Assembly: GCF_937129525.1 (NCBI RefSeq)
Contig: NZ_CAKZNK010000065.1
Location: 1 to 43,737, forward strand
DNA length: 43,737 nt
Direction of reading: 5' to 3'
From: an uncultured Chloroflexus sp.
GTDB lineage: Bacteria > Chloroflexota > Chloroflexia > Chloroflexales > Chloroflexaceae
This document shows positions 26,037-33,957 of the stretch, one piece after another. Both the position numbers and the translations under genes were made by a program. The number at the start of each line of letters is the position of its first letter. The first letter of the stretch is position 1. The notes below the pieces were generated by a model, which saw only the letters and a list, made by a program, of their open reading frames with translations, had not been told where the DNA came from and ran no database searches.

Positions 26037-27056
26037 ATGGCAGCCACTAAAGTCACGCTCAAAGACGTAGCGGCACGCGCCGGGGTCAGTTATCAGACCG
26101 TTTCGAAGGTGCTGAACGGCGAAATGCAGGTTGCGCCCGAAACGATGGCCCGCATCCAGGCGGCAGTGCAAGAACTCGGCTACCGACCTAACCGGATTGC
26201 GCGCAATATGCGGGCCGGGCGCAGCTTCATGATCGGCTATTCGTGGACGCAAACCGAACCCGGCCAGGTCAACCACATTCTCGACCAGTTTCTGAGCAGT
26301 ATGGTGCGTGAAGCCGGCGTGGTCGGTTACTATGTCTTGCCGTTTCCCTTCCTCGAAGGTAACGAACAGGTTGAGATTTACCGCGATCTGATCCGCAGTG
26401 GAAATGTTGATGGATTCGTCCTCTCAAGTGTCAACTACAACGATCCCCGCATTCAATTTCTGCTCAAACAGAAGTTTCCGTTTGTCGCGTTTGGGCGCTC
26501 AAATCCAGAATGGGATTTTGCCTGGGTTGATATTGATGGCACTGCCGGCACGCGACAAGCGATTGAATATCTGATTGGTCGTGGTCATCGTCGGATCGCC
26601 ATCCTGGCCTGGCCGACCGACTCGCGGGTCGGCAACGACCGCTTGCAAGGCTATCTCGAGGCACTTCAGACTGCTCAGATTACCCCAGAACCAGAATACA
26701 TCTTGCGCGGTGAAGGCACGTTCGAGGTTGGGCGGGCTATGACATTACATCTGCTCGATCTCCCCGCCGAACGGCGCCCAACGGCAATTATGGCGCTCAA
26801 CGATACGATGGCGATTGGGGCAATGGCCGCTGCCCGTGAACGCGGCCTGACAATCGGAACCGATCTGGCCATCATCGGCTTCGATGATGCGCCGATGGTG
26901 CAATATCTCGTTCCGCCGCTGAGCAGCGTGCGCCAGCCGATTGCCGAGGCTGGCCGCAAGTGTGTCGAGCTGCTGGTGGCGCTCGTTGAGGGGCAAACGC
27001 TCGCACAGAAACACGTTCTGCTGCAACCATCCCTGATCATTCGCGCTTCTGCCTGA
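26037..27056 (+). CDS. LacI-family transcriptional regulator
   Basis: This 339-residue repressor has an N-terminal helix-turn-helix (VTLKDVAARAGVSYQTVSKVL, read as residues about 5-25), a hinge helix near PNRIARNMRAG, and a periplasmic-binding-protein-like sugar-sensing domain. The latter includes the typical GHRRIAIL and IIGFDDAPMVQYLVPPLSSV segments. Twin palindromes at its own promoter are the likely operators. It is first in a run with sugar transporter and phosphorylase genes, so the inducer is probably the imported disaccharide or a product of its phosphorolysis. The start at 26037 fits the family. AGGG lies only three bases upstream, and ATG 26025 is an alternative adding four residues. 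Confidence 0.92.
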   Translation: MAATKVTLKDVAARAGVSYQTVSKVLNGEMQVAPETMARIQAAVQELGYRPNRIARNMRAGRSFMIGYSWTQTEPGQVNHILDQFLSSMVREAGVVGYYVLPFPFLEGNEQVEIYRDLIRSGNVDGFVLSSVNYNDPRIQFLLKQKFPFVAFGRSNPEWDFAWVDIDGTAGTRQAIEYLIGRGHRRIAILAWPTDSRVGNDRLQGYLEALQTAQITPEPEYILRGEGTFEVGRAMTLHLLDLPAERRPTAIMALNDTMAIGAMAAARERGLTIGTDLAIIGFDDAPMVQYLVPPLSSVRQPIAEAGRKCVELLVALVEGQTLAQKHVLLQPSLIIRASA

Positions 27057-27207
27057 CAATCCAGCTCAATCTGCATTCCCGATCACGCGCCGTCGATGGT
27101 CGGTAGGGGGTTGCTGCGCCAGTAAAGGAGGGTAAAAAATGATCTAAAATCGTAACTGTTTTCACAATTAAGAATGGTACATAATTTTAGTGAAGAGAGG
27201 AGAACCC
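27057..27207 (+). promoter_or_regulatory. Leader of the sugar transporter operon
   Basis: The gap becomes AT-rich from about 27140. A possible promoter is TTTTCA (27159-27164), 17 bp, TAATTT (27182-27187), or a CATAAT box at 27180-27185. Upstream lies a near-perfect Shine-Dalgarno AAAGGAGGG (27124-27132) followed by ATG-ATC-TAA, a two-codon start-stop cistron. No LacI-type palindrome is seen here. Confidence 0.4.
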
Positions 27208-28530
27208 ATGAATCGCCTGATCAAATTCCTGCTGATCCTGACCACCCTGGCGCTGGCGCTGAGCGCCTGCGGTCAGACCACAACCCAGCAACAATCCGCG
27301 CCAACGCCGCAGACGGTGCGCGAGACGGTGACGGTGCGCGAGACAGTGGTTGTTCCTGCCGAGAAGGTTACAGTGCGGCTGTCGGGATGGGCTTCCAGCC
27401 CGGCTGAAACCGCCTTGCTCGAGTCGCTGCTCTACAAATTCTCGGTCGAGAACCCCGACATTCTGGTCAAGTACGAACCCATTACCGGCGATTACAAGCA
27501 GGTGTTGCTGACCTCGATTGCGTCAGGCACCGAACCAGACATCTTCTACGTCGATATTTTCTGGTGGCTTGAGCTGGCGGCGAACGATGCCTTGTTGCCA
27601 CTCGATGATCTGATGGCAGCCAGCGGAGTTTCTCGCACCGAGTTCATTCCATCGCTGATCGATGCCTTCACCTACGAGGGTAAAACCTACGGCATTCCCA
27701 AAGATTTCAACACGCTGGGGATGTTCTACAACAAGGCACTGTTTGACAAGGCCGGTCTTGCCTACCCGACCGACGACTGGACATGGGACGATCTGCGGGA
27801 AGCGGCGGCGGCGCTGACCGATCTGAGCGATCCAAACAAGCCGATCTACGGTTTCTGCACTCCACCCGATCCGGGCCGATTCCCGGTCTTCGTCTTCCAG
27901 AACGGCGGCATGGTAATGAATGGCGACTACACTGACGTGCTGCTTGACAGCGAGGCGGCGGTGAAAGCGGCTGAGTTCTACGCTTCGTTCCGCGCGGCCC
28001 AAATCGGCGCGCTGCCCTCCGATCTTGGCGAAGGCTGGCAGGGTACGCTCTTCGGCAAGGGTCAGTGCGCGATGGTCTACGAAGGTGGCTGGCTGATCCC
28101 CTATCTGCGCGACCAGTTCCCCAATACGCAATACGGCGTGGTGATGCCGCCAGCCGGCCCCGGTGGCGAGGGTAACCTGATCTTCACCGTCGCGTGGGGC
28201 ATCTCGGCCAACACCAAGAACCCCGAGGCAGCCTGGAAGGTGGTCAACTTCTTGACCAGTGAGGCCAGCCAGAAGACGGTGCTCGAGAGTGGCTTCGCGC
28301 TGCCGTCGCGCCAGTCATTGCAGAACAGCGACTATCTGAAGAACAATCCCAACTCGGCGGCAATCTTTAATGGCTCGTTCTTCGGCGCCAGACCCTTCTT
28401 CTGGGGCGTGGTCGGCTCAGATGTCAACGATCAGATGTCCAAGGCGCTTGAGCGTATGTTCAAAGAGAATCAACCCGCGCCAGAGGCGATGAAGCAGGCG
28501 GCGGAGTCGATCCGAAGGGCGCTGCGCTAA
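27208..28530 (+). CDS. ABC transporter sugar-binding lipoprotein (extracellular solute-binding family 1)
   Basis: This 440-residue lipoprotein has a signal peptide ending in the lipobox LSAC, with C21 the predicted lipidated cysteine. A Thr/Gln/Val linker (about 22-55, containing a VRETVTVRETV repeat) follows. The mature domain has family-1 features such as SGTEPDIFYVD, YGIPKDFNTLGMFYNKALFDKAGL and the late NFLTSEASQ segment. It captures an oligosaccharide at the cell surface and hands it to the two permeases downstream. The ATG at 27208 is preceded by GAGGAGA; the earlier in-frame start at 27190 lies before that site. The ligand is probably the substrate of the GH65 phosphorylase in the same run. 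Confidence 0.93.
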   Translation: MNRLIKFLLILTTLALALSACGQTTTQQQSAPTPQTVRETVTVRETVVVPAEKVTVRLSGWASSPAETALLESLLYKFSVENPDILVKYEPITGDYKQVLLTSIASGTEPDIFYVDIFWWLELAANDALLPLDDLMAASGVSRTEFIPSLIDAFTYEGKTYGIPKDFNTLGMFYNKALFDKAGLAYPTDDWTWDDLREAAAALTDLSDPNKPIYGFCTPPDPGRFPVFVFQNGGMVMNGDYTDVLLDSEAAVKAAEFYASFRAAQIGALPSDLGEGWQGTLFGKGQCAMVYEGGWLIPYLRDQFPNTQYGVVMPPAGPGGEGNLIFTVAWGISANTKNPEAAWKVVNFLTSEASQKTVLESGFALPSRQSLQNSDYLKNNPNSAAIFNGSFFGARPFFWGVVGSDVNDQMSKALERMFKENQPAPEAMKQAAESIRRALR

Positions 28531-28538
28531 GGTGTCTG

Positions 28539-28574
28539 GGTGGCGACCGGCTCTCGTTGTCACCGGTCGCCACC
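28539..28574 (+). terminator. Intercistronic hairpin after the binding-protein gene
   Basis: Arms 28539-28550 and 28563-28574 form a perfect 12-bp GC-rich stem with a 12-nt loop and no T-run. This position is typical for elements that protect the upstream mRNA and reduce downstream expression, giving more binding protein than permease. Confidence 0.6.
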
Positions 28575-28648
28575 ATCTACCCGGCTTGCAGTAACGACGC
28601 AGTGTAGTTAGTCATGGCCTTCCGGCCCATCCCGACGGGAGACGCACT

Positions 28649-29539
28649 ATGCGAACGAAGAGCGACCGCCGCAAGTTGTTTGAAGCACTGAATGGGTACC
28701 TTTTTATTTCACCATGGCTGATCATCTTCATCATCTTTAGCCTCATTTCACTGGGTTACGCGGTCTACCTCTCGTTCACCGAATACAACCTGCTCAGACC
28801 GCCGCGCTGGTGGGGGCTGGAAGGGTATCAGCGGGTGCTGGAAGATGAACTCTTTCTGGCGAAAGCGTTGCCCAACACCTTCAAGTATGTGCTTATCGTC
28901 GTGCCGATCCAGACCTTTCTCAGTCTGGTGCTGGCATTTGCGATGGATCAGAACCTGCGCTTCCAACGGTTCTTCCGCACCATCTTCTACCTGCCATCGG
29001 TCACCTCTTCAGTGGTGATCTCACTTATCTTCATCTGGATCTTCGCGCCGCAGGGTATTTTCAATCAGATCACCGGCCTGACGGTTAACTGGCTCGATGA
29101 CCCGCGCACCGCGTTCTACGTGATTATGGGGATGAATATCTTCACCACCAGCGGGACGCTTATGCTCATCTTCCTGGCTGGGTTGCAGGATATTCCGCTG
29201 GCCGTCTACGAAGCTGCCGAGATCGATGGCGCGAATGGTCTGCAAAAGTTCTTCTACATCACTGTGCCGATGTTGCGACCGGTGATCTTCTTTGTGGTAA
29301 CGGTCGGTGTGATCGGTTGTTTCCAGGTCTTCGACCAGATTTATGTCATGACCGCCGGCGGCCCGCTCGATAGTACGACAACGATCACCTACCTGATCTA
29401 CAAGTGGGCTTTCCGTGATACGCGCATTCAGATGGGCCAGGCTTCTGCGCTGGCGGTGATTTTGACCCTGATCATTCTGATGGTGACCCTGTTGCAACGA
29501 CGAGTGATTGAAGGCAGCGGCAGCGGAGCGGAGCGCTAA
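28649..29539 (+). CDS. ABC sugar transporter permease (MalF/UgpA type)
   Basis: This 296-residue inner-membrane protein has six predicted helices. The cytoplasmic EAA loop that docks the ATPase begins E188-A-A-E-I-D-G-A. A GGGAG site lies seven bases before the ATG. It forms the translocation pore with the next permease. It is short compared with E. coli MalF because it lacks the large periplasmic insertion, as is usual for this subgroup. No ATPase gene follows, so a shared MsmX/MalK-like ATPase elsewhere is presumably used. Confidence 0.92.
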   Translation: MRTKSDRRKLFEALNGYLFISPWLIIFIIFSLISLGYAVYLSFTEYNLLRPPRWWGLEGYQRVLEDELFLAKALPNTFKYVLIVVPIQTFLSLVLAFAMDQNLRFQRFFRTIFYLPSVTSSVVISLIFIWIFAPQGIFNQITGLTVNWLDDPRTAFYVIMGMNIFTTSGTLMLIFLAGLQDIPLAVYEAAEIDGANGLQKFFYITVPMLRPVIFFVVTVGVIGCFQVFDQIYVMTAGGPLDSTTTITYLIYKWAFRDTRIQMGQASALAVILTLIILMVTLLQRRVIEGSGSGAER

Positions 29540-29612
29540 CCGCAAGCGCGCGAAGGGCAGATTAGGCGGCTTCTGCCGCGTAAAACAAGAACCTGAAGAA
29601 AGGTTTCTGACA

Positions 29613-30539
29613 ATGGCAGTGACAACGACACCTTCACAAGCGCAGGTCTATGAACGCACCGTCTTCTTCGACCGGCTGCGCAAATACCTGTTCTTTGCGA
29701 TGCTGGCGTTTTGGGCGGTACTTTCAGTGGCGCCGCTCTACTTTACACTGGTCTTCTCGTTCAAACCGGTCGCCAACATCTATACGCCACCGATCTGGGC
29801 GCCGATCCCATTCACGCTCGACAATTACTTAACCATCCTCGGCACGTTCGAACTCTTCCCGCGCTGGGTATGGAACAGCGTCTTCATCTCGGTGATTGTC
29901 ACTATTTTCCGGGTGCTCTTTTGCGCGATGGCCGGCTACGCCTTCGCGCGTATTGAGTTTCCGCTGAAGTCGTTCTGGTTCAATCTCTTGCTCATCTCAA
30001 TGATGATGCCGGGTGTGGTGACACTCATCCCTTCGTTCCTGATCATCGGGCCGGGCTTGATCCGCGGCGGCCTGGAATTGGGGGAATGGCGCATCCCGAC
30101 CGGTTTTGGCCTGATCGATAGCCCCTGGGGAGTCATCCTGCCCGGTGTAGCCGACGCCTTCGGCGTCTTCATGATGACCCAGTTCTACAAATCATTTCCC
30201 AAAGAACTGGAAGAGGCGGCAATGATGGATGGTTCGGGGCGCTGGGGCACCTTCTTCCGCATCGTGCTGCCGATCAGTCAGACTCAGTTGATAACGCTCG
30301 CCCTGCTGACCTTTCAGGGGGCGTGGAATAACTTCATGTGGCCATTGCTGGTACTGCGCTCACCCGAGCAGTTTACCTTGCCTATCGGCTTGCAGTGGTT
30401 CCGTGGCGAATACTATACGCTCTACTCGATCATTCTGTCCGGTTCGATCTTTAACACGCTACCGATTTTGATCATCTTCTTCGTCTTTCAGCAATACTTC
30501 GTGCGCAGTATTGCCGCCACCGGCTCTAAGGAGGGATGA
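29613..30539 (+). CDS. ABC sugar transporter permease (MalG/UgpE type)
   Basis: This 308-residue permease partner has six hydrophobic segments. Its EAA loop lies around E201-A-A-M-M-D-G-S, and a typical PLLVL...LPIGLQWF region follows. It has a cytoplasmic tail of about 28 residues before the first helix. The start at 29613 has AAAGG about 7-10 bases upstream; an in-frame extension back to 29508 would overlap the preceding gene and has no site of its own. It is co-transcribed with the neighbouring permease and the binding protein. Confidence 0.92.
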   Translation: MAVTTTPSQAQVYERTVFFDRLRKYLFFAMLAFWAVLSVAPLYFTLVFSFKPVANIYTPPIWAPIPFTLDNYLTILGTFELFPRWVWNSVFISVIVTIFRVLFCAMAGYAFARIEFPLKSFWFNLLLISMMMPGVVTLIPSFLIIGPGLIRGGLELGEWRIPTGFGLIDSPWGVILPGVADAFGVFMMTQFYKSFPKELEEAAMMDGSGRWGTFFRIVLPISQTQLITLALLTFQGAWNNFMWPLLVLRSPEQFTLPIGLQWFRGEYYTLYSIILSGSIFNTLPILIIFFVFQQYFVRSIAATGSKEG

Positions 30540-30550
30540 AGTATCGCAAA

Positions 30551-30671
30551 GACCGGAACACGCAACGGCGCGGAGATGTGAAGGCATGACCGGAATGGAT
30601 ACACCCGCATTCAAACGTTGCCTTTCACCTCTTGCGCGCCATCAATCCTGTATGCCTGCATGTTCCGGTCA
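30551..30671 (+). promoter_or_regulatory. Leader with two alternative hairpin arms before the GH65 gene
   Basis: GACCGGAACA (30551-30560) and TGACCGGAA (30587-30595) are both complementary to one downstream arm, TGTTCCGGTCA (30661-30671). The two pairings (10 bp and 9 bp) are mutually exclusive. The arm ends 19 nt before the GH65 start. Whether this is a switch or a vestige of repeat duplication is unclear. Confidence 0.45.
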
Positions 30672-30690
30672 ATAGAGACACAGGTGAGGT

Positions 30691-32859
30691 ATGTGGATCC
30701 TTGTAGAAGACACCTTCGACTCAGCCAAACAGCACCATAAAGAGACCATCTTTACCATCGGCAACGGCTATCTATCGACGCGCGGCGCGTTCGAGGAGGG
30801 CTATCCAAACGACCGCCGCGCCACGTTTATTCACGGGGTATTCGACGATGCGCCTATCGTCTTTACCGAGTTAGCCAACGCTCCCGATTGGCTCGCGATG
30901 CAGGTGTTACTCGACGGCGAGAAGTTTTCGCTGGCGACAGGGACAATACTTGCATACCGACGCGAACTCGATCTGCACAGCGGCCTGCTGCGCCGCGAAG
31001 TTCGCTGGCAATCGCCGCAGGGTCGGGTAGCCACCCTGATCTTCTCGCGCTTTGCCTCGCTGGCCGATCAGCATCTGCTAGCGTCGCGTTGCGAGATCAT
31101 CCCTGAATTTGACGGGCAGATCGAGGTACGCGCTGCGATCAACGGCCAGACTGACAATGAAGGATTATTGCACTGGCGCTGGCTCGATCAAGGTCAACTC
31201 GCCGATGACACCGTCTTCTTACGCACCCGCACCCGCAAAAGCGGGATCGAGGTAGCGCTGGCAATGCGTCTGACCGGTAACGCGGCTAGCACTGCATTTT
31301 GGGATGTTGAGAATATTCCAACCCTACAACAGATCTATCCGGCGCGCGCAGGCCAGCCGGTGGAGGTAACGAAATTTGTCGGTATTGCCACTTCGCGTGA
31401 CACAGATTCGCCGCTTACCCTGGCTCATCACCATGCGCAGGCAGCTACCGATTGGGAGCAGGCTCTGGCCGCGCAACGGCAGGCATGGGCGCGCGAATGG
31501 GAACGCTGTCAGATCGAGATTGAAGGCGACGAAGAGGCTGATCTGGCCGTGCGCTTCAGCATCTTCCAGTTATTGATCGCCGCGCCGCGTCACGATCAGC
31601 GGGTCAACATCGGCGCTAAAACCCTCTCCGGCTTTGGCTATCGCGGCCATGCCTTCTGGGATACCGAAATCTTCATGCTGCCGCTCTTCACGTACACTGC
31701 GCCCGACATTGCGCGCAATCTGCTCGACTACCGATATTTGACCCTGCCTGCCGCCCGCGCCAAAGCCCGCGCTGCCGGCTACGAGGGCGCCTGGTTCGCC
31801 TGGGAGAGCGCCGACACCGGCGAGGAAGTGACACCAACGTGGGTGCCTGACTTCCATGACAGGAAGAAGCTGGCCCGAGTATGGACTGGTGATCTGGCGA
31901 TCCATATCTCGGCGGATGTGGCCTACGCCGTGCAACAGTTCTGGCAGGCAACCGGTGATGATCAATGGTACATCGAGCGCGGGGCCGAGATTGTGCTCGA
32001 TACGGCCAAATTCTTTGCTTCGCGGGCCGAATGGCTGGCTGAACGCGGTTGTTATGGCTACACCGACGTGATCGGTCCCGATGAATACCACGATCACGTG
32101 AATAATAATGCCTACACCAACCTGCTGGCACAGTGGAATTTGCGCGCCGGACTGGAAACGCTGGCGTGGCTTGATCAGCATGCGCCGCACAAAGGTGCCG
32201 AATTACGTCAACGCCTCGACCTTTCGCCAGAACGCCTGCAACACTGGCATAAAGTGGCAGAACAGATCTGCGTCAACGTCAGCGCCAACGGCCTGATCGA
32301 ACAATTCGACGGGTTCTTCAAGCTGAAGGATGTCAATCTGGCCGACTACGAACCGCGCGCGAAATCGATGCATGAAATCTTTGGTATCGAGGGCGCCAAC
32401 GAATACCAGGCCATCAAGCAACCTGACGTGCTGATGCTGCAATTTCTCTTGCGCGAGCACTACAGCGATAGCATGATCCGGGTCAACTATGACTATTACA
32501 CTCCGCGCACCGATCACACCTACGGCTCATCGCTCGGCCCGCCGATCCAGGCAATTGTCGCCTGCCAGATGGGTGATGTCGCCGAAGCGTATGAACACTT
32601 CATCAGGGCAGCGCGCGCCGACCTGCGCGATGTGCGTGGCAATGCCGGTGACGGCATTCACGCTGCCTCGGCAGGCGGCGTGTGGCAGGCGGTGGTATTT
32701 GGGTTTGGCGGATTGCGGATCCACCCCAACGGCACCTGGGAAGTACATCCACGCCTGCCCAGGCGCTGGCAGCGCCTGACCTTCCGCTTCACGCTGCGCG
32801 GGGTACAACATACGGTTACATGCTACCCTGACGGGAGCTATACCACCGATAGAGCATAA
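30691..32859 (+). CDS. GH65 disaccharide phosphorylase
   Basis: This 722-residue cytosolic enzyme shows the GH65 plan. An N-terminal beta-sandwich begins with ETIFTIGNGYLSTRG, followed by a linker and an (alpha/alpha)6 barrel with AFWDTEIFMLP and AWFAWESADTGEE. The proton donor is E465 in GPDEYHDHVNNN, and the phosphate-side segment is GDGIHAASAGGVWQAVV. GH65 phosphorylases cleave alpha-linked disaccharides with phosphate to beta-glucose 1-phosphate plus glucose. The GPDEYH form is, as I recall, more like trehalose/kojibiose/nigerose phosphorylases than maltose phosphorylases (GPNEYE). The beta-phosphoglucomutase gene that follows fits this product exactly. AGGTGAGG lies just before the ATG. 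Confidence 0.9.
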   Translation: MWILVEDTFDSAKQHHKETIFTIGNGYLSTRGAFEEGYPNDRRATFIHGVFDDAPIVFTELANAPDWLAMQVLLDGEKFSLATGTILAYRRELDLHSGLLRREVRWQSPQGRVATLIFSRFASLADQHLLASRCEIIPEFDGQIEVRAAINGQTDNEGLLHWRWLDQGQLADDTVFLRTRTRKSGIEVALAMRLTGNAASTAFWDVENIPTLQQIYPARAGQPVEVTKFVGIATSRDTDSPLTLAHHHAQAATDWEQALAAQRQAWAREWERCQIEIEGDEEADLAVRFSIFQLLIAAPRHDQRVNIGAKTLSGFGYRGHAFWDTEIFMLPLFTYTAPDIARNLLDYRYLTLPAARAKARAAGYEGAWFAWESADTGEEVTPTWVPDFHDRKKLARVWTGDLAIHISADVAYAVQQFWQATGDDQWYIERGAEIVLDTAKFFASRAEWLAERGCYGYTDVIGPDEYHDHVNNNAYTNLLAQWNLRAGLETLAWLDQHAPHKGAELRQRLDLSPERLQHWHKVAEQICVNVSANGLIEQFDGFFKLKDVNLADYEPRAKSMHEIFGIEGANEYQAIKQPDVLMLQFLLREHYSDSMIRVNYDYYTPRTDHTYGSSLGPPIQAIVACQMGDVAEAYEHFIRAARADLRDVRGNAGDGIHAASAGGVWQAVVFGFGGLRIHPNGTWEVHPRLPRRWQRLTFRFTLRGVQHTVTCYPDGSYTTDRA

Positions 32860-32870
32860 TTGTTCATCAC

Positions 32871-32928
32871 ACAGGGAACGAATAGACGCAGAGATATTTT
32901 CTCGCCTGCGGTTTTGTTCGTTCCCTGT
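32871..32928 (+). terminator. Inverted repeat between the GH65 and pgmB genes
   Basis: ACAGGGAACGAA (32871-32882) and TTCGTTCCCTGT (32917-32928) are perfectly complementary over 12 bp with a 34-nt loop, and the next gene starts 30 nt later. There is no terminal T-run. It is likely an mRNA processing or stability element within the operon. Confidence 0.5.
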
Positions 32929-32958
32929 TGTATTGACTATGACCAAATGAGGTTGTCT

Positions 32959-33615
32959 ATGCCGATCAAAGGTTTCATCTTCGATCTCGACGGTGTGCTG
33001 ACCGACACTGCCGAATACCACTATCGCGCCTGGAAGCGCCTGGCCGATGAACTCGACATCCCCTTTACGCGCGCCGACAACGAAGCCCTCCGTGGCATTT
33101 CACGTCGCGAGTCGCTTCTGCTGTTACTCAAAGGTCGCGCCTATCCCGAAGAGACCCTGCGCAAGCTGATGGAGCGCAAAAACGGCTATTACCTTGGATA
33201 CATCCGCGAAATGACTCCCCAGGATATGCTGCCCGGCGCGCGCGAACTTCTGATTGAGATTCGCAATGCCGGACTGAAGACGGCGCTCGGCTCGGCGAGC
33301 AAAAACGCGCGCGAGGTGATCGAACGACTCGGTATTGCCGAACTGTTCGACGCCGTGGCCGACGGCTACAGCGTAACCCGCCAGAAACCGGCGCCCGATC
33401 TGTTTTTACACGCTGCTACACTCCTCGGTCTGTCACCAACTGAATGCGTGGTCGTTGAAGATGCGACTGCCGGCGTCGAAGCGGCGTTGACCGGCGGGTT
33501 TTACGTGATTGGGATCGGCCCCCAAGAACGGGTTGGCAAAGCGCATGTGATATTGCCCGATCTATCAAAAGTGCGCCTCGATCAGCTCCTTGCCCGTTTG
33601 CCCGTCTCTGTCTAA
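32959..33615 (+). CDS. pgmB: Beta-phosphoglucomutase
   Basis: This 218-residue HAD-superfamily enzyme converts beta-glucose 1-phosphate to glucose 6-phosphate. The nucleophile and acid/base aspartates are D9 and D11 in FIFDLDGVLTDT. The cap-domain motif LRGISRRESLLLLL is diagnostic for beta-PGM. The GSASKNA motif, KPAPDLF lysine and VVEDATAGVEAA acidic pair complete the HAD core. The start at 32959 has GAGGT upstream; the earlier in-frame start at 32860 lies in the inverted repeat region. It ends the disaccharide phosphorylase run. Confidence 0.94.
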   Translation: MPIKGFIFDLDGVLTDTAEYHYRAWKRLADELDIPFTRADNEALRGISRRESLLLLLKGRAYPEETLRKLMERKNGYYLGYIREMTPQDMLPGARELLIEIRNAGLKTALGSASKNAREVIERLGIAELFDAVADGYSVTRQKPAPDLFLHAATLLGLSPTECVVVEDATAGVEAALTGGFYVIGIGPQERVGKAHVILPDLSKVRLDQLLARLPVSV

Positions 33616-33957
33616 ATCTTGCCGCGTTCGGGCGAGCAGGTTCAGCAGGCAACACAGCGCAAATGACCGTAGCGCCGGTCACATATGCTGCATTCCCTGC
33701 TCGCCGATCAGATCGAGCCTGACAACGCAGATCGAGCCACGCCCCAGGCATCCATCCTCATTTCTCTGGCCCTGGCAACAAAATCAGCCCAACAGGCATT
33801 GTCTGTGTAAGAACTCGTAGATGCGCGTTCTTACACCTTGCCTGCTGACGCAAAGTTCGGCCTACCTCTAGCTAGCACAACTTTGTAACTTGCAAGCCGG
33901 CTTCATTTCTGGCACACTGCGTATGCAACCATCGGCTGGCTTAAAAGGAGCGACAAC
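33616..33957. other. Non-coding gap with a 10-bp inverted repeat
   Basis: This 342-nt gap has no convincing gene. GTGTAAGAAC (33805-33814) and GTTCTTACAC (33827-33836) form a perfect 10-bp stem with a 12-nt loop, without T-run, perhaps ending the sugar operon transcript. A weak promoter candidate for the next gene is TTGCAA (33890-33895), 17 bp, CACACT (33913-33918). Confidence 0.45.

Noticed and set aside
27124-27146. Conventional gene start at the strong Shine-Dalgarno before the binding-protein gene
   Set aside because: The frame stops after two codons (ATG-ATC-TAA), so it is reported only as a possible regulatory minicistron.
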